DNA of 64,000 nucleotides from Nitrospirota bacterium (GCA_026387665.1 JAPLLG010000007.1:496001-560000); one strand, 5' to 3'; numbered from the stretch's first letter, positions 17,571-27,196 are shown. The notes: generated from the letters alone by a model not told the origin. Made by a program: numbers and translations.

Positions 17571-19981
17571 GCCTCTTCCTCTGCTCCCACCGGCCCACGC
17601 CGCCCCACAACCTCTCTCCGCCCATCGCGGCCAGCCGCGCCCACGATGCCGTCTGTCTCCATTTGCTCGATCATCCTGGCCGCGCGAGGATAGCCCACCC
17701 GCAACCGTCGCTGAATCAGCGACGCGGAAGCCTGGCCGGTCGACAGAACCAATTCTTTGGCCTGCTCGTATACTTCATCCAGCGCCTCTTCCTCTTTCGC
17801 ATCTTCCTGTTTCAGCGCGATCTGTAACTCTTGATTATAGGCAGGCTTGGCCTGATCCTTCACGAACTCCACCACGCGCCGGACATCCTCATCCGACACA
17901 AATGACCCGTGCCCTCTCATAAGACGTCCGGTTCCCGAAGCCATATAGAGCATATCGCCGCGGCCCAGGAGCGCTTCCGCACCGTTGGCATCCAGAATAG
18001 TGCGTGAATCCGTCTTTGACGAGACCTGAAAGGCAATGCGGGCAGGAAAGTTCGCTTTAATCAAACCGGTCAGCACATCGACCGACGGGCGCTGCGTCGC
18101 CAGCACGAGATGGATGCCGGAGGCACGGGCCATCTGCGCCAACCGCGCAATCTTGTCTTCCACTTCCTTCGGCGCCACCATCATCAAATCCGCCAGCTCA
18201 TCGATCATCACGACGATATAGGGCAAGGGCTCCGGCGGAGTCTTCGGCGGCATGAACGATCCGGGACTCCCTTCAGGAAGGGCCGTCTCTCCGGCAGAGA
18301 GCCGCTCTTCCTCGGACAGAAACTGAATGGGCAATTCCGGCTGGTCAGCCTTGGCCGCCGACTCCGTCTCCAACACCCCCTGCGTCCCTGCGACCTTTCG
18401 ATTGTAGGCATCGATGTTCCGCACCCCTGCCTCGGACAGCAACTGATAGCGCCGCTCCATTTCCGCCACGACCCAACTGAGTCCGCGCGCCGCCGACTTG
18501 GGATCGGTGATGACCGGACGTAACAGGTGCGGAATGCCGTCGTAGGTCTGGAACTCCAATCGCTTGGGATCGATCAGCAGCAGCTTGACCTCATCAGGCC
18601 TGGCGGAAAACAGCAGACTCAGGAGCATCGTATTGAGACCGACGCTTTTCCCTGCTCCCGTAGCGCCAGCAACCAACAAGTGCGGCATCGTTTTCAAGTC
18701 GGCAATCAAAGGGGCGCCGAAAATATCTTTTCCCAGAGCCAAACTAAGCTTCGATTTGGCGCGTGAGAAGGCCTCACTCGTCACCACTTCTTTCATCGAC
18801 ACCATTTCGCGATAGAGGTTCGGCACCTCGATCCCGACCACCGATTTCCCCGGCACCGGCGCGACGATTCGGAGACTGACCGCCTTCAAGGCCAAGGCCA
18901 GGTCGTCGGCCAGATTCACAATGCGCGCGACTTTGGTGCCAGCCGCCGGCTCGAACTCATACATCGTCACGACCGGTCCGGGACGAACCTCCGTCACTTT
19001 TCCCGCAATGCCAAAACTCAGCAGGGCGCGAGTCAACACATCGGATTGCGCCTTGATTTCCTCCTCCGTGACACGACCCAGGGGAGCGGAGGGATCGCTC
19101 AAGAGCAGCACCGGATCCGGCAGGGTATAGTCCCCCGCCTTCGCCTGGGAGACAAAGACCGGATGATCGAGCTCCGCCTCGCTCGTCTCCACTGGTTCAG
19201 GCGTCGGTTGCCGCGACGGCTGAATGACCGGCCAATCGAATTCCTGTTCCGCTGCCGCTTCAGGCAACGTCTCCTCGATGACCGCGCGAATGGATTTCGA
19301 CGACTTCTGTTTCGCTTTCTTGGGAGACTCAGGGACCGGCTCTACCACCGACCGTTCCGGAATCCACCCGCGCACCCGCGTAAACAACGCGCTGCCCCAG
19401 ACTGGGAGCTTCAAGACAATCTCCGACAGAGAAATCGGTGTCGTGAAGAGCAGCGAGATTAACAGACCCGCCATGATCAGAATATGGGCGCCGGTACTGG
19501 CGAAATAGGCTCGCAGGCCCTCGGCCAGCACTTGTCCGAAGAGGCCTCCCGCCATGCCGCGATAAATGAAACCGCTTGAGAGGGTCGGCACCGCCGTGAT
19601 TTCAAGATGGAGAAAACCGCTGAGAAACAGGAGCGCCGCCAGCGACGCGCCGGCGTTCCGCAGCCGAATCGACAGGGCGCTCTGGGTGAAACAACGGACA
19701 CCCATTAAGCCAAGTAGAAGGGGAAAGAAATAGGCTGCGCCACCAATCAACGAGAAAAGCGTCGACGCAAAGAAATCCCCGACCGATCCGATCAGGTTCC
19801 GCGCAGGGGCCGAAGCGGCTGCCACTGATTTTAATTCATGGGGTACGAAGGATACGAGGCTGAGAAGCGTGAGCAGGCTCAACGCGATCAGGGCGACTCC
19901 GATCACTTCTCGCTTGATGTGTGACGGGGGAGAGGCGGCGCGGCGGGCTTCGCCCCGCTTGGCCGAGGTGGTAACAGCCAT
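17567..19981 (-). CDS. ftsK: DNA translocase FtsK
   Basis: FtsK pumps chromosomal DNA at the division septum and activates dimer resolution. The 804-residue protein has about four N-terminal membrane segments (for example LIALSLLTLLSLVSFV), a proline/glutamate-rich linker around residues 210-270, a beta domain (VTEVRPGPVVTMYEFEPA), Walker A GATGAGKSVGLN (near 440), Walker B YIVVMIDELADLMM, LATQRPSVDVLTG, and a C-terminal winged-helix gamma domain (ASASLIQRRLRVGYPRAARM) that reads polar KOPS sequences in known members. It is translationally coupled to lolA. Confidence 0.97.
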   Translation of the reverse strand: MAVTTSAKRGEARRAASPPSHIKREVIGVALIALSLLTLLSLVSFVPHELKSVAAASAPARNLIGSVGDFFASTLFSLIGGAAYFFPLLLGLMGVRCFTQSALSIRLRNAGASLAALLFLSGFLHLEITAVPTLSSGFIYRGMAGGLFGQVLAEGLRAYFASTGAHILIMAGLLISLLFTTPISLSEIVLKLPVWGSALFTRVRGWIPERSVVEPVPESPKKAKQKSSKSIRAVIEETLPEAAAEQEFDWPVIQPSRQPTPEPVETSEAELDHPVFVSQAKAGDYTLPDPVLLLSDPSAPLGRVTEEEIKAQSDVLTRALLSFGIAGKVTEVRPGPVVTMYEFEPAAGTKVARIVNLADDLALALKAVSLRIVAPVPGKSVVGIEVPNLYREMVSMKEVVTSEAFSRAKSKLSLALGKDIFGAPLIADLKTMPHLLVAGATGAGKSVGLNTMLLSLLFSARPDEVKLLLIDPKRLEFQTYDGIPHLLRPVITDPKSAARGLSWVVAEMERRYQLLSEAGVRNIDAYNRKVAGTQGVLETESAAKADQPELPIQFLSEEERLSAGETALPEGSPGSFMPPKTPPEPLPYIVVMIDELADLMMVAPKEVEDKIARLAQMARASGIHLVLATQRPSVDVLTGLIKANFPARIAFQVSSKTDSRTILDANGAEALLGRGDMLYMASGTGRLMRGHGSFVSDEDVRRVVEFVKDQAKPAYNQELQIALKQEDAKEEEALDEVYEQAKELVLSTGQASASLIQRRLRVGYPRAARMIEQMETDGIVGAAGRDGRREVVGRRGPVGAEEEA

Positions 19982-20061
19982 GATCGCGATGCTAGCACAG
20001 GGAATCAGTCATTTCAAACGAAGACCGGCAGAAAGCGCCCCCAGGAGGCTCCCGCAGCCCC

Positions 20062-20856
20062 TCAGCCAAACACCGCAGCCAGCCGGAGGAAGTCTTCGAC
20101 CGACAGGGTCTCGGCCCGGCGGGTCGGAACAATCTCCAATCGCTGCAAGGCCTCGGTGATACGGGTCAGCTCATAGCCTTCGTCCCGCAAGGAATTGATC
20201 AGCGTTTTCCTTCGATGCGCAAAGGCCGCCTTCACGAGGGCACGAAACGCGACTTCTGCCTCCTGGCTGAGCCTCCGGTCCTCTTTCGCGCGCAGCAGCA
20301 CCACTGCTGAGACGACCTCCGGCCTGGGGCGGAAACATTGGGCTGAGACGCGAAACGATTTCGTGATGTCGGCTGCATACTGCGCCATCACGGAAAGGAC
20401 CCCATAGTCGGATCCGCCAGGCTTGGCCACCAATCGATCTGCCACTTCTGATTGCAGCATGAGCACCATCCGGGGAAACCGTCCCCGCTGGTCGAGCAAG
20501 CGAAAGAGTAGAGGGGTCGAAATGTAGTACGGCAGATTGGCGACGACGATCGTCCCTGCCGGGAGCTGTTCGACCGGATAGGCCAGCGCGTCCGCGCAGA
20601 CCAACTCCACATTGGGAAGCTCCGCCTGCCTGGTCTCAAGATAGGCATGGAGCCGTGGATCCAATTCGATCGCCGTCACATGGCCGGCCGCCTGGCTCAG
20701 CGCCTCCGTCAGGATGCCGCGGCCTGGGCCAATTTCCAGCACATGGTCGCTGGGGCCCAGCTCCGCCAAGGCGACGATTTTACGCACGATGTTGGGATCG
20801 ATGAGAAAGTTTTGGCCGAGCCGCTTGATCGGTGGAGGGAGATCAGGAATCGACAC
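20062..20856 (-). CDS. rsmA: 16S rRNA dimethyladenosine transferase RsmA (KsgA)
   Basis: RsmA dimethylates two adjacent adenines near the 3' end of 16S rRNA during small-subunit assembly. The 264-residue protein has GQNFLIDPNIVRKI at the start, SAM motif I LEIGPGRGILTEAL, the catalytic-site motif NLPYYISTP, and the C-terminal helical domain (FAHRRKTLINSL). It lies three bases after the end of the small hypothetical gene and 80 bases before ftsK in the operon. Confidence 0.97.
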   Translation of the reverse strand: MSIPDLPPPIKRLGQNFLIDPNIVRKIVALAELGPSDHVLEIGPGRGILTEALSQAAGHVTAIELDPRLHAYLETRQAELPNVELVCADALAYPVEQLPAGTIVVANLPYYISTPLLFRLLDQRGRFPRMVLMLQSEVADRLVAKPGGSDYGVLSVMAQYAADITKSFRVSAQCFRPRPEVVSAVVLLRAKEDRRLSQEAEVAFRALVKAAFAHRRKTLINSLRDEGYELTRITEALQRLEIVPTRRAETLSVEDFLRLAAVFG

Positions 20857-20859
20857 CAG

Positions 20860-21186
20860 TTAATTCCCGCCGGATGGACGAGGCGCGGCTTGCGCCAGTT
20901 GCTTCGACAGATCCACCAGGGGTGTTTTGAAATAGTCGATGAGGTCGGTGAACTCTTCCACCAGATCGTTCGTGAACGAAGGCCCCGGCTGCAGGGAGGC
21001 AAACTTCTGCCCTTCCTTCTGGCCCAGGGACTCCGTGAGCAGCGCCACCGTCCTGGTTTTCCATTTTGCCAATCGTTCAGCCCCTGCCACGGTATTGAGC
21101 GTCTCCATCGTATCCGTGAAAATCGCATCCAACTCTTTCAACTGCTGCTGCACCAGCGCAAGCCCTCGCTTCATATCGTCTGTCAT
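20860..21186 (-). CDS. Small helical protein of unknown function
   Basis: This 108-residue protein is predicted to be mostly helical and amphipathic (MKRGLALVQQQLKELDAIFT, then LVEEFTDLIDYFKTPLVDLS) with no cysteine, signal peptide or membrane segment. I do not recognise a family. It overlaps pdxA by four bases (ATGA) and sits three bases before rsmA, so it is translated with these housekeeping genes. That tight coupling is the main evidence that it is real. Confidence 0.75.
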   Translation of the reverse strand: MTDDMKRGLALVQQQLKELDAIFTDTMETLNTVAGAERLAKWKTRTVALLTESLGQKEGQKFASLQPGPSFTNDLVEEFTDLIDYFKTPLVDLSKQLAQAAPRPSGGN

Positions 21187-22235
21187 CTGGCCCCCTTCTT
21201 CCGTAACGAGACGGACCTCACTGCCGATCGACCCTTGGCAAGCGTGGCGGCCAGCGTGATCGCCTCGACCAGACTACCAGGATCTGCGATGCCTTTCCCT
21301 ACGATATCAAACGCCGTCCCGTGATCGACCGAGGTCCGGATGATCGGCAACCCCACCGTCAAATTCACGCAGGTGCCGAACGCGACCAGCTTCAAGGGAA
21401 TCAACCCCTGATCGTGATAGAGGGCCACCACCCCGTCGTAATCGCCCCTGGCGGCCTTGCCAAACAGAGTATCGGCCGGCAAGGGATCGCTGGCACGAAT
21501 GCCCTGGGCCTGCGCCGCGCGGGCCGCAGGAAGAATGATCCGCTCCTCTTCGTCCCCGAATAGGCCATGTTCTCCCGCATGGGGATTCAACGCCGCGACA
21601 CCGACTCTCGGCTTCTTGATCCCGAACAGGTCACGCAACGCCACATGGGCCAGCCTGATGGCTTTTTCGATCTTGGCCTGCGTGAGGAGCGAGGACAAGT
21701 CTTTGATCGCAACATGAGTCGTCACGAACATGATCCGGAGCGGGCCTCCGACGATCATCATGCCGGAGTCCTGCGTCTTGGTCAGATCTGCCAGCAGTTC
21801 CGTATGACCGGGGAAATGGCAGCCCGCCATCTTGATCGCTTCTTTATTGATCGGGGCCGTGACCATGCCGTCGATACAGCCGAGCTGCGAGAGCTCCACC
21901 GCTTTCTTGATAAATAGGACAGAGGCGGCCCCGGTCACAGAAGCGGCGACTCCCCTTGTAAACCGCCCAAGGGGACGATCAAGCGGGTCCAGCACCGCGA
22001 GCTGATTCGACCGCGGAAACACCGCTTCATGCCCCTCCACTCGCACCACTTCCATCTTCAGCTTCAGACTCTTCACCGTCTGCTGCATCACAGAAAAGGA
22101 GCCGATGACCAGCGGACGGCAGAGCCGTCGCACTTTCGTCCCGGCCAAGGCCTTCGCAATCACCTCAGGGCCGATCCCAGCCGGATCTCCCATCGTGATA
22201 CCGAGAAGCGGCTTCTCTTTCGTCTTCGCGCTCAT
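21183..22235 (-). CDS. pdxA: 4-hydroxythreonine-4-phosphate dehydrogenase PdxA
   Basis: PdxA carries out an NAD-dependent step of pyridoxal 5'-phosphate synthesis by the DXP-dependent route. The 350-residue protein shows GITMGDPAGIGPEVIAKAL at the start, the metal-binding GHTELLADLT, LNPHAGEHGLFGDEE, and the C-terminal LYHDQGLIPLKLVAF and RTSVDHGTAFDIVGKG. All are standard for the family. It follows the exchanger gene by 21 bases on the minus strand. Confidence 0.97.
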   Translation of the reverse strand: MSAKTKEKPLLGITMGDPAGIGPEVIAKALAGTKVRRLCRPLVIGSFSVMQQTVKSLKLKMEVVRVEGHEAVFPRSNQLAVLDPLDRPLGRFTRGVAASVTGAASVLFIKKAVELSQLGCIDGMVTAPINKEAIKMAGCHFPGHTELLADLTKTQDSGMMIVGGPLRIMFVTTHVAIKDLSSLLTQAKIEKAIRLAHVALRDLFGIKKPRVGVAALNPHAGEHGLFGDEEERIILPAARAAQAQGIRASDPLPADTLFGKAARGDYDGVVALYHDQGLIPLKLVAFGTCVNLTVGLPIIRTSVDHGTAFDIVGKGIADPGSLVEAITLAATLAKGRSAVRSVSLRKKGAR

Positions 22236-22256
22236 CCCACATCACCCATCACGGAT

Positions 22257-23267
22257 CTACAGCCAGTACAGATACAACACATACCCGATATACAAAAGAG
22301 AACTCCCGCCCAGCAGCCAGGGCCGCCAGAGACCGCTCCACGCAGCCTGCGCCAACAAGAAGGTACTCGCCACCACGGCCAGCACCATGGTGATCAATGC
22401 AGTCGGGGCCAGAGCCCAATCCGTGCCTAATAGACCGATTGAAACAGGGATCGTCCCCTGAAAGACCATCGCGCCTGTGACATTCCCCACCGCTAAACGA
22501 TCTTTCTTCCGGTAGAGCCAGAGAAAACTGTTCGACATCTCCGGCAACTCGGTCGCCAACGGCGCTACGAGCAGGGCCAGGATCAAGGGAGAAATCGACA
22601 GGGCCTCGGCAATAGTTTCTGCGGCGAGCACAAAGAGGTGCGCGCCGAGCGCAAGACCGGCCAAGCCAAGAGCCGCTTGAAGACCGATGAATCCGAACGA
22701 CGGGACTGCTGCCTTTCTAGCAAAGAACAGAGGCTCCAGTGCGCTACCCTCGCCCCCCTCCTCCTCGGCCACCTCGCTAAACTTCAGTTTGACGTAATAG
22801 AGATAGAGGCTGACCAACCCGACAGCGGCCAGAATATGCACCAGCTTGGAGGGAATAAACACGCAAGCCAGTGCGACGCTGTAGGCCACTACGAAAAATG
22901 AAAGGTCGCTCGTCACATCGGGATAGTTCAATCGGAACGCAGCCGTTCGCTTCCCCAGTCTGGCATAGACCACCAGCAGGATGGCCAAAATGGGAATCAC
23001 CAAGGTGCTCAACATAAAAGGCGCGCCGAGGATCGCCCCCAACCCCACCTCCGCTTCGGCCCGGCTGGCCCCGAAGAAAATGGCGATGATCGGAATCGAC
23101 GTTTCTGGCAGCGTGGTGCCGATGGCGGCCAACACACCGCCAACCGCGCCTTCGGACAGATTGAATCGCTTGCCCAGCCACTCAATGGCATTGGTGAACA
23201 GCGTGCAGGCGCCCAAGGTCACCGCGACGGAGACGAGAAACAGGAGGCTGTAGAGTAGAACTGTCAT
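22257..23267 (-). CDS. Sodium/calcium-exchanger family membrane protein
   Basis: This roughly 336-residue protein has about ten hydrophobic segments and two alpha-repeat regions: GGVLAAIGTTLPETSIPIIA in the first half and LILALLVAPLATELPEMSNS in the second. These hold the ion-coordinating Glu residues of CaCA exchangers. The start at 23267 overlaps larC by four bases (ATGA); the longer open frame upstream is shadow coding. Coupling to larC raises the possibility that the ion is nickel or another divalent metal, but calcium is equally possible. Confidence 0.85.
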   Translation of the reverse strand: MTVLLYSLLFLVSVAVTLGACTLFTNAIEWLGKRFNLSEGAVGGVLAAIGTTLPETSIPIIAIFFGASRAEAEVGLGAILGAPFMLSTLVIPILAILLVVYARLGKRTAAFRLNYPDVTSDLSFFVVAYSVALACVFIPSKLVHILAAVGLVSLYLYYVKLKFSEVAEEEGGEGSALEPLFFARKAAVPSFGFIGLQAALGLAGLALGAHLFVLAAETIAEALSISPLILALLVAPLATELPEMSNSFLWLYRKKDRLAVGNVTGAMVFQGTIPVSIGLLGTDWALAPTALITMVLAVVASTFLLAQAAWSGLWRPWLLGGSSLLYIGYVLYLYWL

Positions 23268-24469
23268 GGCCGGCCCGTCGCTTTGCCCACCCGCCGGTTG
23301 GCGTAGGCACGGGCCGCATCGTCGAGCACAGTCTTCACGGGACGGCCCGTTCGTTCGGCAATCCGCTTGCAATCAAGATATTCCGGGGCCGCCTTACTCG
23401 TTCTGTCGTCCACATCGGCAATCTTCATGCGCACGACTCCTCCAGGGACCTTCACTGACATGAATCGCCGGGGGAGGATCTGCCGCATGACCTCACAGAC
23501 CCGGATTCCCAATGCCGTCGTTTCCTGAAACACCACATCCAATACCTGATCCAGCTGGGCCTGGGCCACCAGACAGGTCAGCACAACGCCGGGCCTGCCC
23601 CGCTTCATAATGACCGGCGCGAGGGTCACATCCAGCGCCCCGCGGGACAACAACTGCTCCATCACATGCTCATAGATCTGCGGGTTCACATCGTCAAGAT
23701 TGGTTTCGACCTGCAGCACCGTATCCTGCTCGCGCAGCCCCTTGGATGACGGTCGCGCCAGAAACACCCGCAAGGCATTCGGCCAGCCCTCGGGATTGGC
23801 ATCGCCCGCTCCATACCCAATGGCCGTCGGCGTCATCACCGGCATAGGACCGAACTCCGAGGTCAGAATACGCAACAGCGCCATGCCGGTCGGCGTCGTC
23901 AGCTCCCTGGCAGGGCCCGCACTGTAAATCGGAATCCCTTTGGCTAAAATGGCCACTGCCGGACCGGGCGCGGGCAAGATCCCATGCGCCGATTGCAATG
24001 TCCCGGTTCCGACATTGACCGGAGAGGCCGTCACACGAGTCACACCCAACAAGTCGCAGCCAATCAGGCCGCCTACGATATCGACAAACGAATCCAGCAC
24101 GCCCACTTCATGGAAATGCACATGGTCCTTGGCCACACGATGGGCATGCCCTTCCGCCTCTGCCAAGAGATCGAATACGGACCGGCTTTGCTGCTTGATC
24201 TTGTCCGAGAGCCGGCTCGCAGAGAGGATCGCATGGATCCGGCGAAGCGAAAGGGGCTTGCGCAATCCTGTCGCAATCACCACATCCACTTTCGTGGCAT
24301 GGATCGCCCCTCGCTGCACCCGCCGCTTCCGGAGCGTCACCCCTGAAAGCCGAAGCTGCTTCAGCCCGTTTACCAAATCGGAAAACGGCACGCCCACATC
24401 CACGAGCGCGCCGAGGGTCATATCGCCGCTGATGCCGGAATAACAATCAAAATGAAGATGCGAACCCAC
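23264..24469 (-). CDS. larC: Nickel-pincer cofactor synthesis protein LarC
   Basis: LarC inserts nickel into the pincer nucleotide made by LarB and LarE, the cofactor of lactate racemase and related enzymes. The protein starts HLHFDCYSGISGDMTLGALV, the DUF111/LarC signature, and includes HFHEVGVLDSFVDIVGGLIG and QVETNLDDVNPQIYEHVMEQ. I chose the GTG at 24469 because GAAAGGA lies just upstream and the family begins right before HLHFDC. An in-frame ATG at 24505 adds 12 residues. Some LarC proteins are made by programmed frameshift; this one is a single open frame of about 401 residues. Confidence 0.93.
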   Translation of the reverse strand: MGSHLHFDCYSGISGDMTLGALVDVGVPFSDLVNGLKQLRLSGVTLRKRRVQRGAIHATKVDVVIATGLRKPLSLRRIHAILSASRLSDKIKQQSRSVFDLLAEAEGHAHRVAKDHVHFHEVGVLDSFVDIVGGLIGCDLLGVTRVTASPVNVGTGTLQSAHGILPAPGPAVAILAKGIPIYSAGPARELTTPTGMALLRILTSEFGPMPVMTPTAIGYGAGDANPEGWPNALRVFLARPSSKGLREQDTVLQVETNLDDVNPQIYEHVMEQLLSRGALDVTLAPVIMKRGRPGVVLTCLVAQAQLDQVLDVVFQETTALGIRVCEVMRQILPRRFMSVKVPGGVVRMKIADVDDRTSKAAPEYLDCKRIAERTGRPVKTVLDDAARAYANRRVGKATGRP

Positions 24470-24639
24470 GTGCGTCCTTTCTCTGCCCGATTCAACCAAC
24501 GCCATCTTACCCAAGGCGCGTACGAACGGCAATCAACTCAGTCCAAGCGTTGACAGCCTCCCAACGCTGTGTTATCCCCACTGCATTGGCCCACCGACCG
24601 GGCGCGTCACAACAATAGATCCTTGCCGCACAGAACCCT

Positions 24640-25191
24640 ATGACCATCTTTCAGCCCTTCAATAGGCCCTCCTCGACAGTACTCGGATCATGGACCGGTC
24701 GCGCCTCCCGATTACTGCTCTGCGCGACGCTGCTCCTCTGGATCCCGGCTGTCGCCTCGGCAAAATCGAAACCCCATCAGGGCCCACGCCATGAGCCGGA
24801 GCTCAGGATCCTCGACCTGAAAGTCTCCCCCAACCCCTATACGACTGCGTCCGGCTCCTTGCAGTTTTCCGTCTTGATCCAACTCCCCAAAGAGCTGAAC
24901 GGCGCCACGCTGCTGGAAGTCTCCTCTTTCATTACCTCGCCCTCGAAAAATTCGCTCCGGTTTCTCACGGCTCGCACAGCGCTGGAGCCGCACGCAGCCG
25001 CAACCGACGGCGGCGCGCCTCCGCAAGTGTCTGTCGTGCTGACCTGGGACGGGCTGGACCAGAAGAAAGTCACGGCGGGAGCAGGCCTCTATCACTTCGA
25101 AGTGCGGCCCAAGTTGCTGGCGAACGGCGAGAAGGGCCCCAGAACTCAAATGGTTGGCTGGCCAAAACGCGGAACGATCGAAGTCAAATAG
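24640..25191 (+). CDS. Exported protein of unknown function
   Basis: This 183-residue protein has an N-terminal signal (RLLLCATLLLWIPAVASA) and a mature domain with a FlgD-like or Ig-like pattern: ILDLKVSPNPYTTASGSLQF near the start and a Gly-rich strand GLYHFEVRPKL near the end. Such folds are found in periplasmic and cell-surface proteins. I cannot name a specific function. It is the only plus-strand gene between larC and larB and is followed by a short-unit array. Confidence 0.65.
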   Translation: MTIFQPFNRPSSTVLGSWTGRASRLLLCATLLLWIPAVASAKSKPHQGPRHEPELRILDLKVSPNPYTTASGSLQFSVLIQLPKELNGATLLEVSSFITSPSKNSLRFLTARTALEPHAAATDGGAPPQVSVVLTWDGLDQKKVTAGAGLYHFEVRPKLLANGEKGPRTQMVGWPKRGTIEVK

Positions 25192-25272
25192 CCGACAGCT
25201 CTCAGCTCTCAGCTCTCACATTCTTGCTGCTCTTCGGCTTTGCTGATCGCTGAGGGCTGACAGCTGTCGGCT
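25190..25272. repeat. Short-unit inverted array at the end of larB
   Basis: AGCCGACAGCTCTCAGCTCT (25190) faces GCTGAGGGCTGACAGCTGTC (25249), with outer arms AGCCGACAGCT and AGCTGTCGGCT exactly complementary. Tandem CTCTCAGCT units make up the left half. It begins inside the stop of the exported protein and runs into the 3' end of larB, supplying the codons for the last 23 or so residues of LarB. Confidence 0.8.
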
Positions 25273-26017
25273 CTCCCAATAGGTTGATCCGGTGCGCCAG
25301 ACAGCCTGCCCCGAATCCATTATCGATATTCATCACTCCGACTCCCGCCGCGCAGGAATTCAACATCGTCAATAGAGCCGCAAGTCCGCCGAAACTCGCG
25401 CCATAGCCTCGGCTCGTCGGCACAGCCACGACCGGGCAGGGCGCCAATCCTCCGACCACGCTGGGCAAGACTCCATCCATCCCTGCCACCACCACGACGA
25501 CCCGGGCCTGCATCAACCGGCCCTGACGCTCCAGCAGCCGATGAATCCCTGCCACCCCCACGTCATAGAGCGTTTCAACCTTGCTCCCCATCACCTCCGC
25601 CGTCACTCTCGCTTCTTCCGCGACAGGAATGTCCGACGTGCCGGCTGTAATCACCAGGACATGGCCCTGGAGCCGCTGCTTGGGGTCGCGAATCGACACG
25701 ATGCGAGCCTCGTCATGATAGACCGCTCGCTTATCCAGCCGTTTGATCAATGTCGCCACCTGGCGAGTCGCGCGCGTGGCCAAGAGGGGACGATGATGTT
25801 TCAACAGGGCCTTGGCAATGGCGCGAATCTGAGCCGTCGTCTTCCCCTCGCAGAAAATGACTTCGGGGAATCCCTGCCGTATCGACCGATGGTGATCCAG
25901 CGACGCGAATCCCAGATCTTCATAGGGCAAGGTGCGGAGCTGATCGAGCGCCGTTGCCACTGGCAGAGTGCCGGCTTGCACCTTGGTCAACAGTCGTTCA
26001 AGCGACTTCTGGTTCAT
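25202..26017 (-). CDS. larB: Nickel-pincer cofactor synthesis protein LarB
   Basis: LarB carboxylates nicotinic acid adenine dinucleotide and splits its phosphoanhydride, the first step to the nickel-pincer cofactor. It resembles PurE. The 271-residue protein has GKTTAQIRAI, ITAGTSDIPVAEEARVTAEV, VVVAGMDGVLPSVVGGL, VPTSRGYGAS and MNIDNGFGAG. The final 23 or so residues (AVSPQRSAKPKSSKNVRAES at the end) are encoded by the repeat at 25190-25272 and look like an added tail. The start overlaps gpsA by four bases. No larE is seen in the window. Confidence 0.95.
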   Translation of the reverse strand: MNQKSLERLLTKVQAGTLPVATALDQLRTLPYEDLGFASLDHHRSIRQGFPEVIFCEGKTTAQIRAIAKALLKHHRPLLATRATRQVATLIKRLDKRAVYHDEARIVSIRDPKQRLQGHVLVITAGTSDIPVAEEARVTAEVMGSKVETLYDVGVAGIHRLLERQGRLMQARVVVVVAGMDGVLPSVVGGLAPCPVVAVPTSRGYGASFGGLAALLTMLNSCAAGVGVMNIDNGFGAGCLAHRINLLGEPTAVSPQRSAKPKSSKNVRAES

Positions 26018-27036
26018 GCCTGCCCCTTCTCCGGCTTCGCATCACGTTCCATCAGATCGGTCACAGCCTGGCGGCAGGATTTTCCTTCGAACAACACTTC
26101 GTTGATCTCACGGACGATCGGCATCTCGACTCCATGGCGCTGGGCCAACCCGGACGCAGCCTTGGCAGTCCGCACCCCTTCGGCCACCGCCTTCATACTG
26201 CCGAGGATGGCCTCCAGCTTTTCGCCTTTCCCCAGCCTCATACCGACTGTATGATTTCGGCTCAAGGTCCCGGTACAGGTGAGGACGAGATCGCCCACGC
26301 CGGAAAGTCCGTAGAACGTTCGCGCATCGGCGCCCATCGCATGTCCGAGCCGGACGATTTCCGCCAGTCCCCTCGTAATCAAAGCGGCTCGCGCATTGTG
26401 GCCGAGACCGAGTCCATCGACGACCCCGGCAGCCAAGGCCATCACGTTCTTCAAGGCCCCGCCCAGTTGGACGCCGATCATATCGCTATCCGCATACACT
26501 CGTAGCGCCGGCGTCATCAAGGCCGCCTGAAAGGCGCTGACCAGCGGCGCCTCCAGCCCTGCGAGACAAAGAGCTGTAGGTTGGCCCTGGCTCACCTCTG
26601 CCGCAAAGCTCGGCCCGGACAAGACCATCAGCTTCGAGTGCAACGTCGTGGGAAGGACATCCTCCATCACTTGCGTCATCAATTTGAACGTCTCTTCTTC
26701 GATCCCCTTCGTCGCGCTGATCACGGGCAGAGAAAGGGGCAAGAGGGGAGCAAGCTGCTGGAGGACGAGCCGGGCCACATGCGACGGTACGACAAAGAGG
26801 AGGCCATCGCAATCGCTCACGACCTGCGCCAGGGAATCGGTCGCGCTGAGCGAGGGAGGCAAGATCACACCAGGCAGGAAGACCCGATTCTCGTGCGTCT
26901 GATTGATCGCATCGACCACGTCCTGCTCATAGGCCCAGAGCCTGACATGAAGTCCTTTTCCCGCCATATGTTTGGCGAGGGCCGTGCCCCAGGCGCCGGC
27001 GCCGATCACCCCGATACGATTGACAGTCTGCATCAT
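26014..27036 (-). CDS. gpsA: Glycerol-3-phosphate dehydrogenase GpsA
   Basis: GpsA reduces dihydroxyacetone phosphate to sn-glycerol-3-phosphate with NAD(P)H for membrane lipid synthesis. The 340-residue protein has the Rossmann motif IGVIGAGAWGTALAKHMAGK, the catalytic Lys in GALKNVMALAAGVVDGLGLG, NARAALITRGLAEI, and FYGLSGVGDLVLTCTGTLSR. Two adjacent Met codons (27036 and 27033) can start it. larB follows with a four-base overlap, a pairing I do not know from model organisms. Confidence 0.97.
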   Translation of the reverse strand: MMQTVNRIGVIGAGAWGTALAKHMAGKGLHVRLWAYEQDVVDAINQTHENRVFLPGVILPPSLSATDSLAQVVSDCDGLLFVVPSHVARLVLQQLAPLLPLSLPVISATKGIEEETFKLMTQVMEDVLPTTLHSKLMVLSGPSFAAEVSQGQPTALCLAGLEAPLVSAFQAALMTPALRVYADSDMIGVQLGGALKNVMALAAGVVDGLGLGHNARAALITRGLAEIVRLGHAMGADARTFYGLSGVGDLVLTCTGTLSRNHTVGMRLGKGEKLEAILGSMKAVAEGVRTAKAASGLAQRHGVEMPIVREINEVLFEGKSCRQAVTDLMERDAKPEKGQA

Positions 27037-27196
27037 TAAAAAAAAGAATGAGTTCCGACCAGGATTTCTGAATCAATCATCTGGCGCGCGGATTATAGGA
27101 AGCCCTTCTTTCCTCTGTCAATGAAAGCCCGTCAGACCAGGCAACACTGAAGTCTACTAGCAAAGTGCGATGGTTCCGTGTAGCCTAGCCCCACGT

